Positions 24,340 to 36,600 of a stretch of DNA of 64,000 nucleotides are shown here, one piece after another. The translations under genes and the position numbers were made by a program. The stretch's first letter is position 1; each line of letters begins with the position of its first letter. Under the pieces are notes generated by a model. That model searched no databases, was not told where the DNA came from, and saw only the letters and a program-made list of their open reading frames with translations. The DNA lies in NCBI RefSeq assembly GCF_018687715.1, contig NC_056757.1, positions 25,292,501-25,356,500 of the forward strand. The letters are read 5' to 3'. The stretch is from Carya illinoinensis. Its lineage: Eukaryota; Streptophyta; Magnoliopsida; Fagales; Juglandaceae.

Positions 24340-25130
24340 AGCTATTTGCAGCAATTTTTGCTCGCTGCAAATACCCACCGAATGCATTTACAAAGCATTG
24401 CAAACAATACCAAAATTGCTGCAATTAGCTAATTGTAACATTTTTTCAACGTTGCAAAACCCCTAAAGCAACGATCACAGCGCGCTACAAATACATTTAA
24501 AAGTAATGAAAGAAAAATTTGTTGCTTTTGATTCAGGTTAATTGCAACGCTTATAAAGCAATTGCAACGATTTTCTGAAGTTGCAAAAAAATATTAAAGC
24601 AACCAAACAAGAAATTGTTGCTTTTGACATAATGCTTTTGCAGCACTCAGTTGCTTTTGACATAATTTTCTAACGCTGCAAAAATAATAATAATTAAAAG
24701 CAGCGCTACACGTAATTGTTGCTATTGATGACAACTTATTACAGCGATTATATAGTAATTACAGCGATTTAAAGTGTTGCAATAAAATATAAAAGCAACG
24801 AAAACATACACACGCTGCTTCTATGAGTATTCTTTTGCAGCGAAATGTGTAGATATAGCAACGATAATCATCGCTGCAATTAGTCTTTTGCAGCACTAAG
24901 ACATGAACTGGTAGAGGTCTTTTTCAACGTGAAACTCTCTTATATGCAGCAATGTAAAAACGCTGCAATAGATATGTTTTGCAGCGTTTTTACTGTTTCG
25001 TTGGAATTGATCAAAAATGAAAGGTTTATACCATCGAACCTTCAAGGATGGTAATAACGCTGCAATTGATTAATTGCAGCATTTTCTGAGAGTATTTGCA
25101 AGGATTTTAGGCGCTACAAAAAGCCTATAA
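24340..25130. repeat. Block of dense GCAGCG / CGCTGC inverted motifs (transposon-like)
   Basis: Over about 790 bases the words TTGCAGC, GCTGCAA, GCAACG and CGCTGCAA recur more than 20 times in both orientations, separated by 15-40 AT-rich bases. Many form short inverted pairs, such as CGCTGCAATAGATATGTTTTGCAGCG near 24970 shortened here to its arms CGCTGCAA and TTTGCAGCG. Subterminal regions of plant CACTA elements have this look, but no CACTA terminus or target duplication was found. Poly-A runs sit just outside each edge (about 24321-24330 and 25160-25170). The identity is an inference. Confidence 0.5.
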
Positions 25131-25509
25131 TGAGGCCAAAAAGGGGCTGTTTCATTAAAAAAAAAAATGCTAAGATTGAAAAGATATTACATCTTGCGAA
25201 AGATGTGCGTACAAAAAGAAACTTTTATATTTGAAATGAGACATATACAATAATTAATATGCACAACCTTAACTTTTACTAGCTACTAGCCTACTTCATT
25301 GGTTGTAAATGCTGCAATCCTTCTCAACGATTGAGTGGTTGGAAAGAGCAAACTATTCTTCCTTTGCTATGATTGTCTCTAAGTATTCTCTAACTTTTTT
25401 ATCTTGTTTTTTTATTCTAGTTGAGCTCACCAGGGTACAGTAATTAATCCTTATTTTTTGCTTTTTCCTATGGTTTTTGGTATTATGAAGAGAGAATTTT
25501 AGGCTGTAA
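25131..25509. other. Intergenic DNA, no feature seen
   Basis: AT-rich spacer between the GCAGCG block and the probable Gypsy LTR. No gene or repeat structure is supported. Confidence 0.45.
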
Positions 25510-27385
25510 TGTGATATCCCGTATTTACATGTATTTTAAGTAAATAAATTATTTATTTATTAAGGTTACTGCCCAGCCCATCCTCTTCCCCACCAGATGA
25601 CAACCACTCCCCTCCAATCTCAGCCCTGCCTCACCGCCACCTTCCCCCATGACCACCTCAAAGCCGCCACCCCTTTTTACTCAGTTTTCAAGTCACCGCA
25701 CCACCACCAACCACCTCCTTCCTATCTGTCCTCTGCCTCCCTCACTCAAGCGCCCACTTAGTTCCACCACGACGAGCCTTAGCGCTGCTACTAGCTACCG
25801 TCATCGACTCACCATACCACCCTCTTCCTCCCTTAGCCTCATTGCATCTTTCCCTTCCTCTTTATCCCTAATCTAGCCCCTCCCTCTCTCACACGATTTC
25901 AGCCATTCACAGCCCCAATCCTCGTCGTGCGCCGCCACCACCTGCCTCTCAGCACCTCCCTTAGCTCCTACATGCCCCTCCAAAGCCAGCTAAGCTCCCC
26001 CTTTGAAATTTTCAATTTTGAAACCCACTGCCACTCCTTGTAAAACACTGCTCCACCTCGTTTGGCGTTGCCTTGATTTTCCAGAGTTGTCTTTCATCAT
26101 TGTAAATAATTTTTTCAAAGAACTTTTGAGATTTAAATATATTTTTTCTCTAACATATTTTCTACAATTTGGTTGTTGGTTGTGCTGGACTTGGAGTTCG
26201 AGGAGCATGGGGTCAAGTTGGATTTGAGGATGGGTTTGTTATTTGAGATGAATTATGTTTGCGTGTATTATGTTGTGTTTTGGTGTCATAATTTTTATTG
26301 CATTATAGCATGCATATTCATGTGTCGTAAATGAAAACTGGGTTTTCATGTGAGAAATGATTTTGGGTATGTTTGAAATGAATGAATTCGAGATGATTGA
26401 AAGAGAGGAAAAATAGACTATAGGGATGGTGGTAAGTAGAGATGGTGGTAGAATCCTGCCTGTAATTTCCGTCTACGGTGCTCTGATAGATTGAAAGAGA
26501 GGATAAAGGAACTGTAGGGATGGTGGTAGTCCTGCTGACAATTCTCACCTACAGTGGGAGCAATAGAGATGATGGTAAGCAGGGATGTTGGTAGTCCCGC
26601 CTGTGATTCCCGCATACGGTGCACTCTGTGGGGATGGTGGTAAACAGAGATGGTGGTAGTCCCGCCTATGATTCCCGCCTATAGTGGTTAGATAAATGGA
26701 TATGTTGGGTCATTTTCTAGAAAAATAACGGTTTATGATTAAATGAATGTGAGGACCATTTTTTGGGCAAATGGCAATTTATGTTTAGACCATTTTCTGG
26801 AAAATTGGTGAATGGTATTCAATGGCGTGTTTTGGGTTAAATAGGATTTTTGGCATGCATTGGAAAATGGTCATTTTTAGGGAAAATATTGGTCTTGGTC
26901 GCATGCTTGTTTATTCATGTGCACGCATGTATGTTGGTTGCATGAATGTATTTTTATCTCTTGGGTTGTTTAGTTGGTTACTTACTGAGACTCACAATCT
27001 CATATAGTATTCGATACCCTACAGTTCCTTTTTATAGAATCGTAGAGGAAGATGTCGAGCCTGAGGGACCGGTTCAACTGGAGGAGTGACATGTGGTCAC
27101 TTGGAATCATAGGCTATGTATCACTTTTTGCCTTTATAAATATTGATTTTCACTTTACTTTTGCTGGATAACTGTATTATTTTCTGTAATACTTTTATTT
27201 TGGTAGTTTTGTATTTAAATTTCTAGTACTTAGGTGACTTCTTTATTTATCCGCTACAATTTTATTGTACACATTTGCATGTTGCACACACCTTGAGCAC
27301 TTATCATTGGGATGCGTGACCCGTGTTGTCATCATTCTAGTGTCATGATTCTCGCATTTCCATGTGTGGGAGTCGGGGTGTCACA
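25510..27385 (+). mobile_element. Probable Gypsy (Del/Tekay-like) solo LTR, about 1.88 kb
   Basis: The segment starts TGTGATATCCCG and ends CGGGGTGTCACA, near-perfect inverted termini of the kind seen on long chromovirus LTRs. The start continues GTATTTACATGTATTTTAAG. No PBS follows and no Gypsy coding domain is adjacent. The expected 5-bp target duplication is not clear (TGTAA on the left, ATAAG on the right), so the boundaries or the solo-LTR call may be slightly wrong. The C-rich part (25570-25990) gives proline- and serine-rich open frames that look incidental. Orientation is inferred from the start sequence. Confidence 0.55.
26420..26690. repeat. Degenerate tandem repeats inside the probable LTR
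   Basis: Three to four imperfect units of roughly 60-100 bases each contain GGGATGGTGGTA, AGTCCCGCCT, GATTCCCGC and ACGGTG-like words in the same order. Unit length varies, so the array is old or recombined. Variable tandem repeats are common in long plant Gypsy LTRs. Confidence 0.7.
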
Positions 27386-27655
27386 ATAAGCAAAAATAAA
27401 GCTCAGTTAATCTTGGGTTGGATGGGTTGTGCACTTAGCTTTTACTTCTGTTTTTGATATGATCATATTACTCTATCATAGTATAATTTCTATTTATTCA
27501 TTTTCCCACTTTGTTTGGTGAGTTTCCTTTTTATGCATATAGATTTAGTCTTTTTTATTCACCTTCTATTTTTATGCTCTTGGTGCTTTGTCTTCATCTT
27601 GTATTTCTATTGCATAGTACTTTGTTAATGACGCTTGCGTTATCTTAAATTGCAG
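27386..27655. other. Spacer upstream of the hAT coding remnant
   Basis: AT-rich sequence ending in a polypyrimidine-like stretch and the acceptor AAATTGCAG at 27647-27655. It is probably the 3' part of the 5' intron that many plant hAT transposase genes carry. Confidence 0.4.
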
Positions 27656-29217
27656 TTGAGCCTAATGGAACCTATGCCTTCATCCCATTCTGAGTCAATT
27701 CTCGATGTAATTCATTTGGATTGCTCTATGCCTCCAAGTTTTGATAGCCCTTTGCCTACAGCTAGTCTTAGTGGTCGCCCTCCTATCACATAGTAAAGAT
27801 TTCAAGGTAGATAAAAAGTATGGCAATATTTTGCTAGGATTGAGGATGAAGATCCCAATAAGCAAAAAGCAGCATGCACCTATTGTGGTAAGGTTTTATT
27901 ATGTCATTCTGAAAAACACAGTACCTCATCCTTGAAGTACCATAATGGGACATGTAAAGCCTTTCTTTCTAGTAGGATTGGAATGGAAAACCCCCAATTC
28001 AAAATGATCGGAGCTAAAAAGGAGGGTAATGGTACAACTAGCAGTCCTAGTGTTGGACTTGCTAAGTATAATGAATAGAAGATAAGGTTGGCTGTAGTCA
28101 AAATAATAATTTTGGATGAGATGCCATTTAGAGTTGTCGAAGCTCAAGAATTTAAAGACTTTATGGCTACATTACTATTATGCAAAATTGTTTGAAGTTA
28201 TATATGTCACGAAAGGACAAGTTAAGGGACATGTTTATCACATCTAGTTATAAGATTTGCATTACCACTGATTTATGGACATCGATTTAAAATCTTACTT
28301 ATATGTGCATAACGGCTCATATCATTGATAATGATTGGAACTTGCATAAGAGAATAACAAATTTTATGAAAGTTTATGATCATAAAGGAGTGACAATAAG
28401 AGGAGAAATTGAGTCATCTATTTTTCAATGGGGTATAAAGAAGATATTTACCATCATTGTCGACAATGCATCTTTCAATCAAATAGTCATTGATTATTTG
28501 AGGAAAATGGTCAAAGTTAGTAATTGTATGGTATTAGATAATGAGTTTGTGCATATAAGATGTTGTGCACATATTTTAAATCTCATTATCAATGAAGAGT
28601 TGAAAGAAGTTGTGAACGTCCACCTAGTTGTGAAGGTCCGAAATACAGTGAAGTATTTAAAGTATTCCCCTGCAAGTCTCGATAAATTCAAGCTATGTGT
28701 TGATAAGCAAAATATATTGGGTGGCAGGCTACTTTGTCTTGATGTTCCAACCAGGTGGAAGTTCACATATCTGATGTTGAGTGCAATTCTAAAGTATCGT
28801 GCGGCATTTGACCTAACGCAAGATGAAGACAATCAATTTGTACCACATCTCTTGGAGGTTGGAAGGAGGCAAACCAAAATCTAAAGATTGAGAAACCATT
28901 GAGGTCTTTGTACTGTTTTTGGAGATTTCCTATTGTGTCACTTTATGGATTTTGGGATCAACTTATGCAATTTCAAATTTGTTCATTAAAAAAATTTGTA
29001 CACTATATAGCCATCTCATCAACAAATTTTCTAAAAGTGTTGACAAGAAGTTGGCAACCATGTCAGAGAAGATACTACTGAAATATAACAAATATTGGGA
29101 AGATTTTAAGATTGTGAACAAAATTTTGTTTATTGCAGCTATGCTTGACTCGTGCTCCAATTTGGAAGTTTTGGAATTTTGGTTTATTGAAAGTTATAAG
29201 TTAGAAACTGGTAACAC
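27656..29217 (+). pseudogene. hAT-family transposase (BED finger, RICESLEEPER-like), decayed
   Basis: After a splice acceptor, an ATG at 27665 opens a frame that meets stops near 27786. In the same frame follows a BED zinc finger: YFARIEDEDPNKQKAACTYC, then HSTSSLKYHNGTC (about 27818-27960). The catalytic core follows in other frames: ITTDLWTSI with the first Asp, then TIIVDNASFN with the second Asp, RCCAHILNLI, VPTRWKFTYLM, and after a frameshift ICTLYSHLINKFSKSVDK and KILFIAAMLDS. At least three stops and several frameshifts are present, and no C-terminal hATC dimerisation domain was found before 30900. hAT transposases cut and paste DNA in the nucleus. Terminal inverted repeats and 8-bp target duplications for this copy were not located. 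Confidence 0.88.
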
Positions 29218-29310
29218 TCATTTTGAAATATCATATATTTTCATGTGGTTTTTTTTAATAATTATATTTTTAACATATTTTCTTTTTTCTTCATGTAGAG
29301 AACTTTGAAT

Positions 29311-30900
29311 AATGTTTTAAATATAAACAATTGAAGAATACGAGGTATTTCCACTCCTTTCGAGCTCTACCTTTCTTCCTTTTTACTTTAAAAAAGAAAA
29401 TAGACCTTCATGGGTTGTTGATACTACTTACTAGCAAACATCTTTTTTCCTTTTTCTTTCTCCAACCCTTTTGTCAAGATTTGGGGCCTTCTACACATTT
29501 TATATGGGGGTCTGGTTGGATATGCACCTAAAGGATATACACCTCATGTTTATCCTTTGTTTGTTCTATGTTACATAGTACATAAATCTTTAGACTATAT
29601 ATAGGGACCAAAGTCACCAAGCTGAAAGGTTTTCGAATGCTCTCTAGTTCAATTCCAGCTTCTAGTGGCAATTTGGACCCTAAACAATCCGGACTAAAGT
29701 TTGTCTTAGATTCATTCAACTGCATAGCCTCGCCAGATCTTTTAGAAATCTGATTTGTCCAGGTGTTCATTTCATTATATATTCCCTGACGTGATAAATG
29801 ATGTTACATCAAGGAAAAGATTATTAAAATGTAGATGGATAATATTTTTACTAGCTACTGTGGTAATTGCCTTAAGCCTGGGACATGAGGGTCCACGATT
29901 TTGATTACTGGCATAAACCATAAACCATCTATGAAAATCACAGATGGCTCGTATTACATTAATATGGATCAAGTTTAAGAGCCACGCATATGATGTTAGG
30001 ACTTGTACAGTAAACTGTTATGTTACAATATCTTTTGTTAATCTTCGAAGTTCCATACCGATTGATGTTGAGCAGTGAAAGTAGTGAAAGAATCATTCAT
30101 TTGGTCTTACTGGTATATAATTATGTTATGATATTTTCTTGCAGAGAGATCTTTCATGAATATGGAACAAGGATAAAGTTATGCAGCTTCTGTAAAAGGC
30201 CATGGCAAAGTCATAGATAATAAGAGGCCATTCAATTTGATCTCCATTCAATTTGTAGTTGATCAACGCTCATTCATGATGGTTGTTTGTAATTGATGTG
30301 ACTAAACTTAATAAAACTAAACTTTTTCATCAGAATATGTCAATACAATAATTTTCTCATTTACATCGAACTTCGATTTATATTTCATAATGACACAAGA
30401 TTGATGTGACTAAAAATAAAAAAGATTGAAAGAACTTGTCACGTGACGTCTTATTCAAGATTAAAAAGTCCAAGATTTAAAATACCATGCATTTTGATGG
30501 TCTATGAGCGCACTTCGAGTCGACTTTTGTGCCATTAAGAAATTATTGAGAATAAGTTGGAATTATTTTTTATTTTTTTGCATTGAATGGTAATCAAATT
30601 TTTTTTAGTACACTGATCTTTAAAAAGTATACTAAAAAAAATTGAAAAAATAAAACAAAAAATTGGGTTGAGTCGAAAAGCCCAATTCTTCCGAAAGCAA
30701 AGTTTAGGTTAGGAGCTTCTATTCTATAAGTCACTTAAATTGGGTCGGGTCGAATATGGTTTTTTGGACTGAGTGGGGTCAGGTGAACATTACCATTTGG
30801 GAGGACAAACTAGTTTGATAACCAACAGTTTATTCGGAGAAATGCAAGTCATGTATTATTTAACACATTTCATTTTTCCAGTACTAATTAATTGATTTCT
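29311..30900. other. Intergenic DNA, weak exon-like traces only
   Basis: Nothing is confidently assignable. On the minus strand 29590-29770 has a fairly protein-like composition and on the plus strand 30130-30220 has a short Cys-containing frame, but neither has family similarity that I recognise or convincing splice context. The stretch may contain the 3' end of the hAT element. Confidence 0.4.
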
Positions 30901-30910
30901 TATCCATAAT

Positions 30911-31680
30911 CTACAAGAAATCAGACATTTTCTAGTGCTCAAAATTATCACAAAAATCCGTAAAATTCGCTGCATGTTCAACAAAATTAAGGCATCATTT
31001 CTGCTCAATTTCAGTGATAGACAAAAATTGCTAGAAAAAATAATATTACTAGCAATTTTTTTTTGTCACAAAGAATCAAAAAAATCGTTGGGAGTTGTGT
31101 GATCCGTTTACGGATAAATCTTTGAGAAAGATCAATTGTAGCGATATAAATCGTTGCAATAGATATAGAAATCGCTGGAAATAATGTGTGATCTAAGACA
31201 GCGATTTGTTCTCTTCATTGCAGTTGAAATTTTTTGCAACAAATAGAAATCGCTGGAATAGAGAAATTGCGACTTAGAGTTATTTCTGGTGATTTTTAGT
31301 CGCCGAGAAATACTCAATTACAACTTTTTTTTTAAAAAAAAAATTTACTACTAATATTGTATTTAATAGTAATTTTACGTGGTTCATAGAGCAAATGTCA
31401 TAGAGATATAGTTATTTCTTTCCATATTGAGAGACCCGATCCAAACAACCCACAAGACCAATCTTGCGTTTTACGGCAATTTATTTTGTGTTGCAAATAA
31501 AATCGTTGCAATAAGTTTTTTACAGCAAAATTAAAATCTTCGCAACCTTCTTCAATTTAAACATGATAGTCCCCTAATTTATATATTTACGGTGATTTTA
31601 TGACTTTTAGCTGCGAAAAAAATTGATGGAATAAAAAACAAATCATGTAACGGGATAAAATCGACGAAGTGAGTCTGGGG
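30911..31680. repeat. CACTA-like terminal region (transposon fragment)
   Basis: The left side reads CTACAAGAAATCAGACATTT, close to the CACTACAAGAAA start of plant CACTA elements with the first bases altered. The next 700 bases contain repeated GCGAT, CGTTGCAA and ATCGCTGGAA words in both orientations, as in CACTA subterminal regions. No transposase and no matching right end were identified, so the extent is approximate. Confidence 0.45.
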
Positions 31681-32477
31681 CGGCAAAACGAACTAAAAAT
31701 TTAATTTCCCCCCCTCCCCCCAAGCCTTACCCAGTCTTGTTCATAGTACCCCCCTTCTCCACTTCGACCTTCTTCCCCAATTCGGTTACCTGCAATTAAA
31801 TCCACTCACTTGATACACACCTTCATCTCCATTTTCGACACGTCCCAAAGCTTCTACTCAGACCTCCACTTCATTTTCCTTCTCCATAAAAGCTAGGGTC
31901 ATCGTTTCCCCCTAGTTGTTAATCTATGCCTCCATCTAGATTCTTTTATTGGATTTTCAGCAAAATGAAGGCAAGCATATTCAACCAAGACTCTTGGAGT
32001 GAATTCCTTCCATTAGCACAGGTATCTCTGCAACTCATTTCTCTATCTCTCCCCCTTCATACACTCTCATTGCTTTACAAATGTTGGCCTTTCTTTTTGT
32101 GGACTAATTTCTAGATGTTTGATTTGAAAGCATGTCCATTTTTGCATGAAAATTCTTTTTTATATGATGCATTTTGTGTACCTATTGATGTGGGTATTCT
32201 TGGTGCACCTTGAAAATTTGGGATTCTTGGTGCAGCTTGAAAAAAACTAATCTGAATTTTTGTTTGGAACAAACTCCTAAAAGAAAGAGCAGAGGAGAAC
32301 CGTCTCTAGTGATACCCTTGTAATTCACTCACCACATTTTAGCTACCTCTATTTCCCATATCTGCTTGCAAAACCACAAACACACCACCTCCCCCCACCC
32401 CCCCCCCCCCCCCCCCCCCCCACATTTAAAATTTATTTCCATTCTTGTGTCCTTCTGCTTCCATTTGAGTTGAAATT
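31681..32477. other. Pyrimidine-rich region upstream of the HIPP pseudogene
   Basis: 31690-31920 is strongly C/T-rich with CCCC runs, and a run of about 24 C spans 32398-32421. This resembles a 5' leader or promoter-proximal pyrimidine tract, and the HIPP first exon begins at 32478. The frame from 31926 has a splice-like end (CACAG, GTATCT at about 32020) but no similarity that I recognise. Confidence 0.4.
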
Positions 32478-32880
32478 ATGAGTGAAGAAGATTTTGTGAA
32501 GATCTAAGTACTCTTCCACTTGGTTATTGTACCATTTTATCTACTTTCTTGTTCTTTTCCTTCAAGGGCATTAATGCTTCAATATGCAAGAAGAAAAAGC
32601 TCTCATATTTCTTTCTATATTTTGCGTTGAATACTCATCCTATAAAATGTGTGCTCATTTCGTTAACAAGCTTGGTATTGATTCCATTTTAATAGTATTT
32701 ACCTTTGCTTTATGTTCTCTTTTTTTGTTGGCTTGCTTTTGCATGCAGAAATCTGTTCTCAAAGTGAACATCCATTGTGATGGATGTAAGTAGAAAGTGA
32801 AGAAAATCTTGCAAAAAATTGATGGTACAAAATTCTGAATATAGTGAAGATGAAAGGAAGATCGTGACAGCTTTATAGAG
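32478..32880 (+). pseudogene. Heavy-metal-associated isoprenylated plant protein (HIPP) pseudogene fragment
   Basis: Exon 1 (32478-32507) reads MSEEDFVKI and then TAA where Gln is expected, directly before a GT donor at 32508. Exon 2 begins at 32749 after TGCATGCAG and reads KSVLKVNIHCDGCK, a TAG at 32791-32793, and KVKKILQKIDGT before the frame is lost. The HCDGC metal site of the HMA domain is intact, and the intron position between the first and second exons matches the family. HIPPs bind metals through MxCxxC-like motifs and are membrane-anchored by a C-terminal CaaX box. That part is missing here. The two stops replace Gln codons (CAG-like to TAA/TAG). Confidence 0.78.
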
Positions 32881-33350
32881 ATTTTTTATATTTACTCTGA
32901 CCTACATACTTGTTGATGGGTAACTCTTATATCTTGAGTTTCACTAAATTTGGGGTGAAAATTTCCCAAAGCTACTTTATAAATTTATGAGCTTTGTTGT
33001 TATCGACAAATTACCCTTTAAAATTCGTTCTAAAAAATCAAATTTACTTGTAATGTTTCTCTATTATATAATGAGACATATATATAAATTGTTGCACATT
33101 TGAAAGGTTCACAAAGGATGTTTCAATAACTTTCCTAAACTTATGATTTCATCCTTGAAAGTCTAATACTGCTGTTAGTGATTTTTTTTTTTTGTTTTAA
33201 ATTAGAAACTCATACGTAGGCAATTAGAAGGACAATGCTTCAAATAATGTCCTAAAAAGTTGGACTTGAGATATGATTCCATAAAGTTTGAAAGAAGTTT
33301 AAAAATACTGTACTTAGGTTCCTAGTGGTAACTTGGGTAAGATCAGTTTG

Positions 33351-33668
33351 TGTTGAGTGAAGAGAGATAGAGGATTCAAGCTTCTTGCATAAAATCCACA
33401 CTGATATTAGAAGATGATATTTGCTATCATTCTCATTTTCTCATATTGCGCTATTACAATCTGTTCTCATATTTATAGACATCTTCTAATATCTGACTCA
33501 ACTCTACTCTCCACTCACTAAATGACATCTGTCTAGCATTCCTTCATTCTATCACAAGCTAATATTCTAGAATGTTTACAGACTTATTGGTCCTGAAAAT
33601 GCTCAAGTGGAATGAATGTCTTTTCTGACTTGTGTCGAGTCATTGCAGCAGAATGTGCTGCGTAAATA
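33351..33668 (-). mobile_element. Solo copia-type LTR, 318 bp
   Basis: Flanked by a perfect 5-bp duplication GTTTG (33346-33350 and 33669-33673). On the minus strand it ends in ...CACTCAACA and contains TCTATAAATATGAG (about 33465-33480), a typical short copia LTR promoter. Its minus-strand start reads TATTTACG, where TGTTTACG is expected; one G-to-A change would explain that. No internal domain adjoins either end, so it is a solo LTR. Confidence 0.65.
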
Positions 33669-33673
33669 GTTTG

Positions 33674-36600
33674 GGATTTATATTGTGAGGTTTTGTGCAT
33701 TATGTTCCGTATTTCCTTAGATTTTTCTTTCATGCCAAGTTGATGATTGTGCCTTTATTGTTGGGTTAGTTTCACTTAGTTTCTGCTCCTGTCATTGATT
33801 GAGTTCCTGTGTTTTATTAATTTCTTTTATCTCCCATAAGATATAAATTTGAAACCATTTATGAAATTTATTGGCTTGGAAACTCAATCAATACTTCAAT
33901 ACAAAGCCTTTACAGTAAACATTACTAATGCTTTCTCATGGGCTTGATTTCTTGGGGATAATTGGTTATAAGGTCTAACTTGTGCCATTACAATGTGATT
34001 ATAGTTTGCTAATTCACTGTAAAGATAAATGCACATATTTAGTGTTAAGTTCATGTGGAGCAACTTGTGCACACTTCCCAACTTCAAATCTAATTGTAAA
34101 GAAAGTTTTAAAACAACAACAATTACATTTGGAAGGCTGTTCAGACCTGTTTTTCTTAGCCTAATTTTCAAAATCTTTTTCTTTTTATTTTCTACTTAGT
34201 TGTTTCTAATGTCTTCATGCCTATTGGAGTAGCAATCCTTTGATTTCTACAAATATCTCAATAACTTTATATAAAAAATAAAAATAAAAAAGTATCTCAA
34301 AACTATATGTAAGCTTAATTTGTTTTGAATTGTGCGCATTACTTCATGTCTATTGGAGTAGCACCCTTTTTCACTGCAAAACACCTCAGGGTAAGATGTT
34401 TAATATCCCATATATAGTGGGTTTAATTTGCAAAACAAACTCAATATTTCGCCATTAAGTTTGTTTACTTTAAAAAATAATTTCATTTAAGTAATATTCC
34501 TAAGTTTTAATTGAAGTGGAGTTATTTTTGTTCATTCTTAACTAGTTGTAGGAGAGGAAAGTAGAAGACATACATATATTTTTTCTACATGCACTTGTAA
34601 GTGTTTATAGCTTATCTCCTCAAAATTGTTGCTTATAGTATTGACTATCACGCTTTGAATATCTTGGACAAGGTATAGAGAAGTGGAAGTATGCAACTGA
34701 GGAGGAGAAATGACTTGAAGAATATGAAAGGATAAAATGCAGAAATTCAACCATTCTATTAAATGCCAATCCATTTTCTGTGGACTAATTCTAATATCTT
34801 GCTACTTTGCTATGTATTTTGCCTTTTTTGAGATTGATATGCTAGCATCCTTTTGCATGAATGTTATATTTTGTTTTTGAGGTTGCTGTAAGCTGGGGTA
34901 TGACATGCAGTGTAATTCACAAGTTGGGCTGCCTATTTGTGGTATTGTTTAGAGGGTCTGCCAAATGAAGGATGGTGGAATTCACATGGGTAAATGGTGG
35001 CTGCACAGTTTATGCGAAATGCATAGTACAAACAGGTGCAATATAAGCATACACACATGCATCCATCTATTAATATATAAATCTGAGACATGGATTTTAT
35101 TGTAAGGTTAACATTATAACACATTATAAATCTGTACAGATATATATTTACACCAAATATATGCATGCTAGATTTCTTATCTATACATCAATCTATTAAT
35201 ATATATAAATATATGTGTCATGACTTGATCAGCAGGCACATTTGGTTGTCTAAAGTTTAGAAATTATATTGGTTTTGACTTCAATGCCTCCTGCTTTAAT
35301 ACTTTAAGTTCATAAACTTATATATATATAAACACATATACTGTTGTTAATTTCCAGAGTAGTTAAAGCCTTGAAGAGTTGAGGATATTCAGCTTAAATT
35401 GGTGGCCATATTAACTCTCTTTCGGTCAGTTTAGACTAGACAGAAATCAACCAGCTAGCTTGAGGTTGATGCACCATATATAACATTAACAAAGAGTACC
35501 TAAATGAGCCATGCATTCATGCATTTTCAATGTAAATATATATATAATAACTTCATACTAAATATATAATAGTCTGAGATGTAAAATTACTTACTAATTG
35601 TTTTTTTTCCATAACTCCAAGTGAATCCTCTATTAGTTAGCGTGGCCACTATATTCCCTCATTACAATGTTTTCTTTCTTTAAAAACATCTTCCCGATCC
35701 TCCCTTAGCTGATCTCATCTTATTCTTTTTCTTGCAACTTATAGCTATTATCCGTCGTTTAACTTCAACTATCTAGAACAACACATGATCTATTTTTTCC
35801 CAACAATAATATGCACATAGTCTACATTCACTGGCTCTAGAAGCAGCAGGAAAATAAATCTAAAAGAAATGAAAGCCCGGTTCAACTTTGTTAACTATGC
35901 ACCCCTTTTTGGTCATATATACAACCCTTTTACTACTTATGTCGAGGCAACTTTTGTTGTGATGTAAGTAGCTAAGATACAACTTTATGCAATAAAAATG
36001 CAAGAAAAACCACTCTAAACACAAATCTGAAAATTCTATTATAATCCAAACACCTTCTCATACAATATCCATATATTACTATCACTTAATTAAACTAACA
36101 CAATCACATCCCATTATACTTTATGGTGATATTAGAGTGCTAACATTATTCTTTACCTTCAACAATTGAGTACTCTTTAAGTGGATCTATAGCATATTAT
36201 TATATTTTTGTATGATGTATTATTGGTCTACTTTCTTCAAGATCACAGCTTCGATAATTTCTTCTCTTCCAGTGGCCAAGGCTTTTGGAGGGTTGGGCCG
36301 TTTATTAGAGTGATGGGGTTTTCGTAGCTTATTTGCTTGCTTGATGGTGTTTTTGTTAGAAGTTGTTCAATGTTTTCATTTTAGCTATGTAGCTTTGGGA
36401 AAAAAATTCTGTTATGGCTATTCGTTGCCTTTTCTTGAGTTTGAATCATGTTTTGACTATGTTTAACCCTTTATTTCTTATTATATTTTTTGTGCATTTT
36501 TTTTTTAATTTTCTGAATACACTTTTCAGGCGAGTAAAATTCGCCGCAAATATATCAACTATACACTGGGGTGGACTAAACGGAACCCAAAACCTACAAC

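Noticed and set aside
25649..25876. Pro/Ser/Thr-rich frame in the probable Gypsy LTR
   Set aside because: The composition follows from the C-rich DNA, and there is no start context, domain or splice support.
29528..29770. 80-codon minus-strand frame with protein-like composition
   Set aside because: No recognisable family, no convincing acceptor or donor, and no neighbouring exon on that strand. It is mentioned only as a trace.
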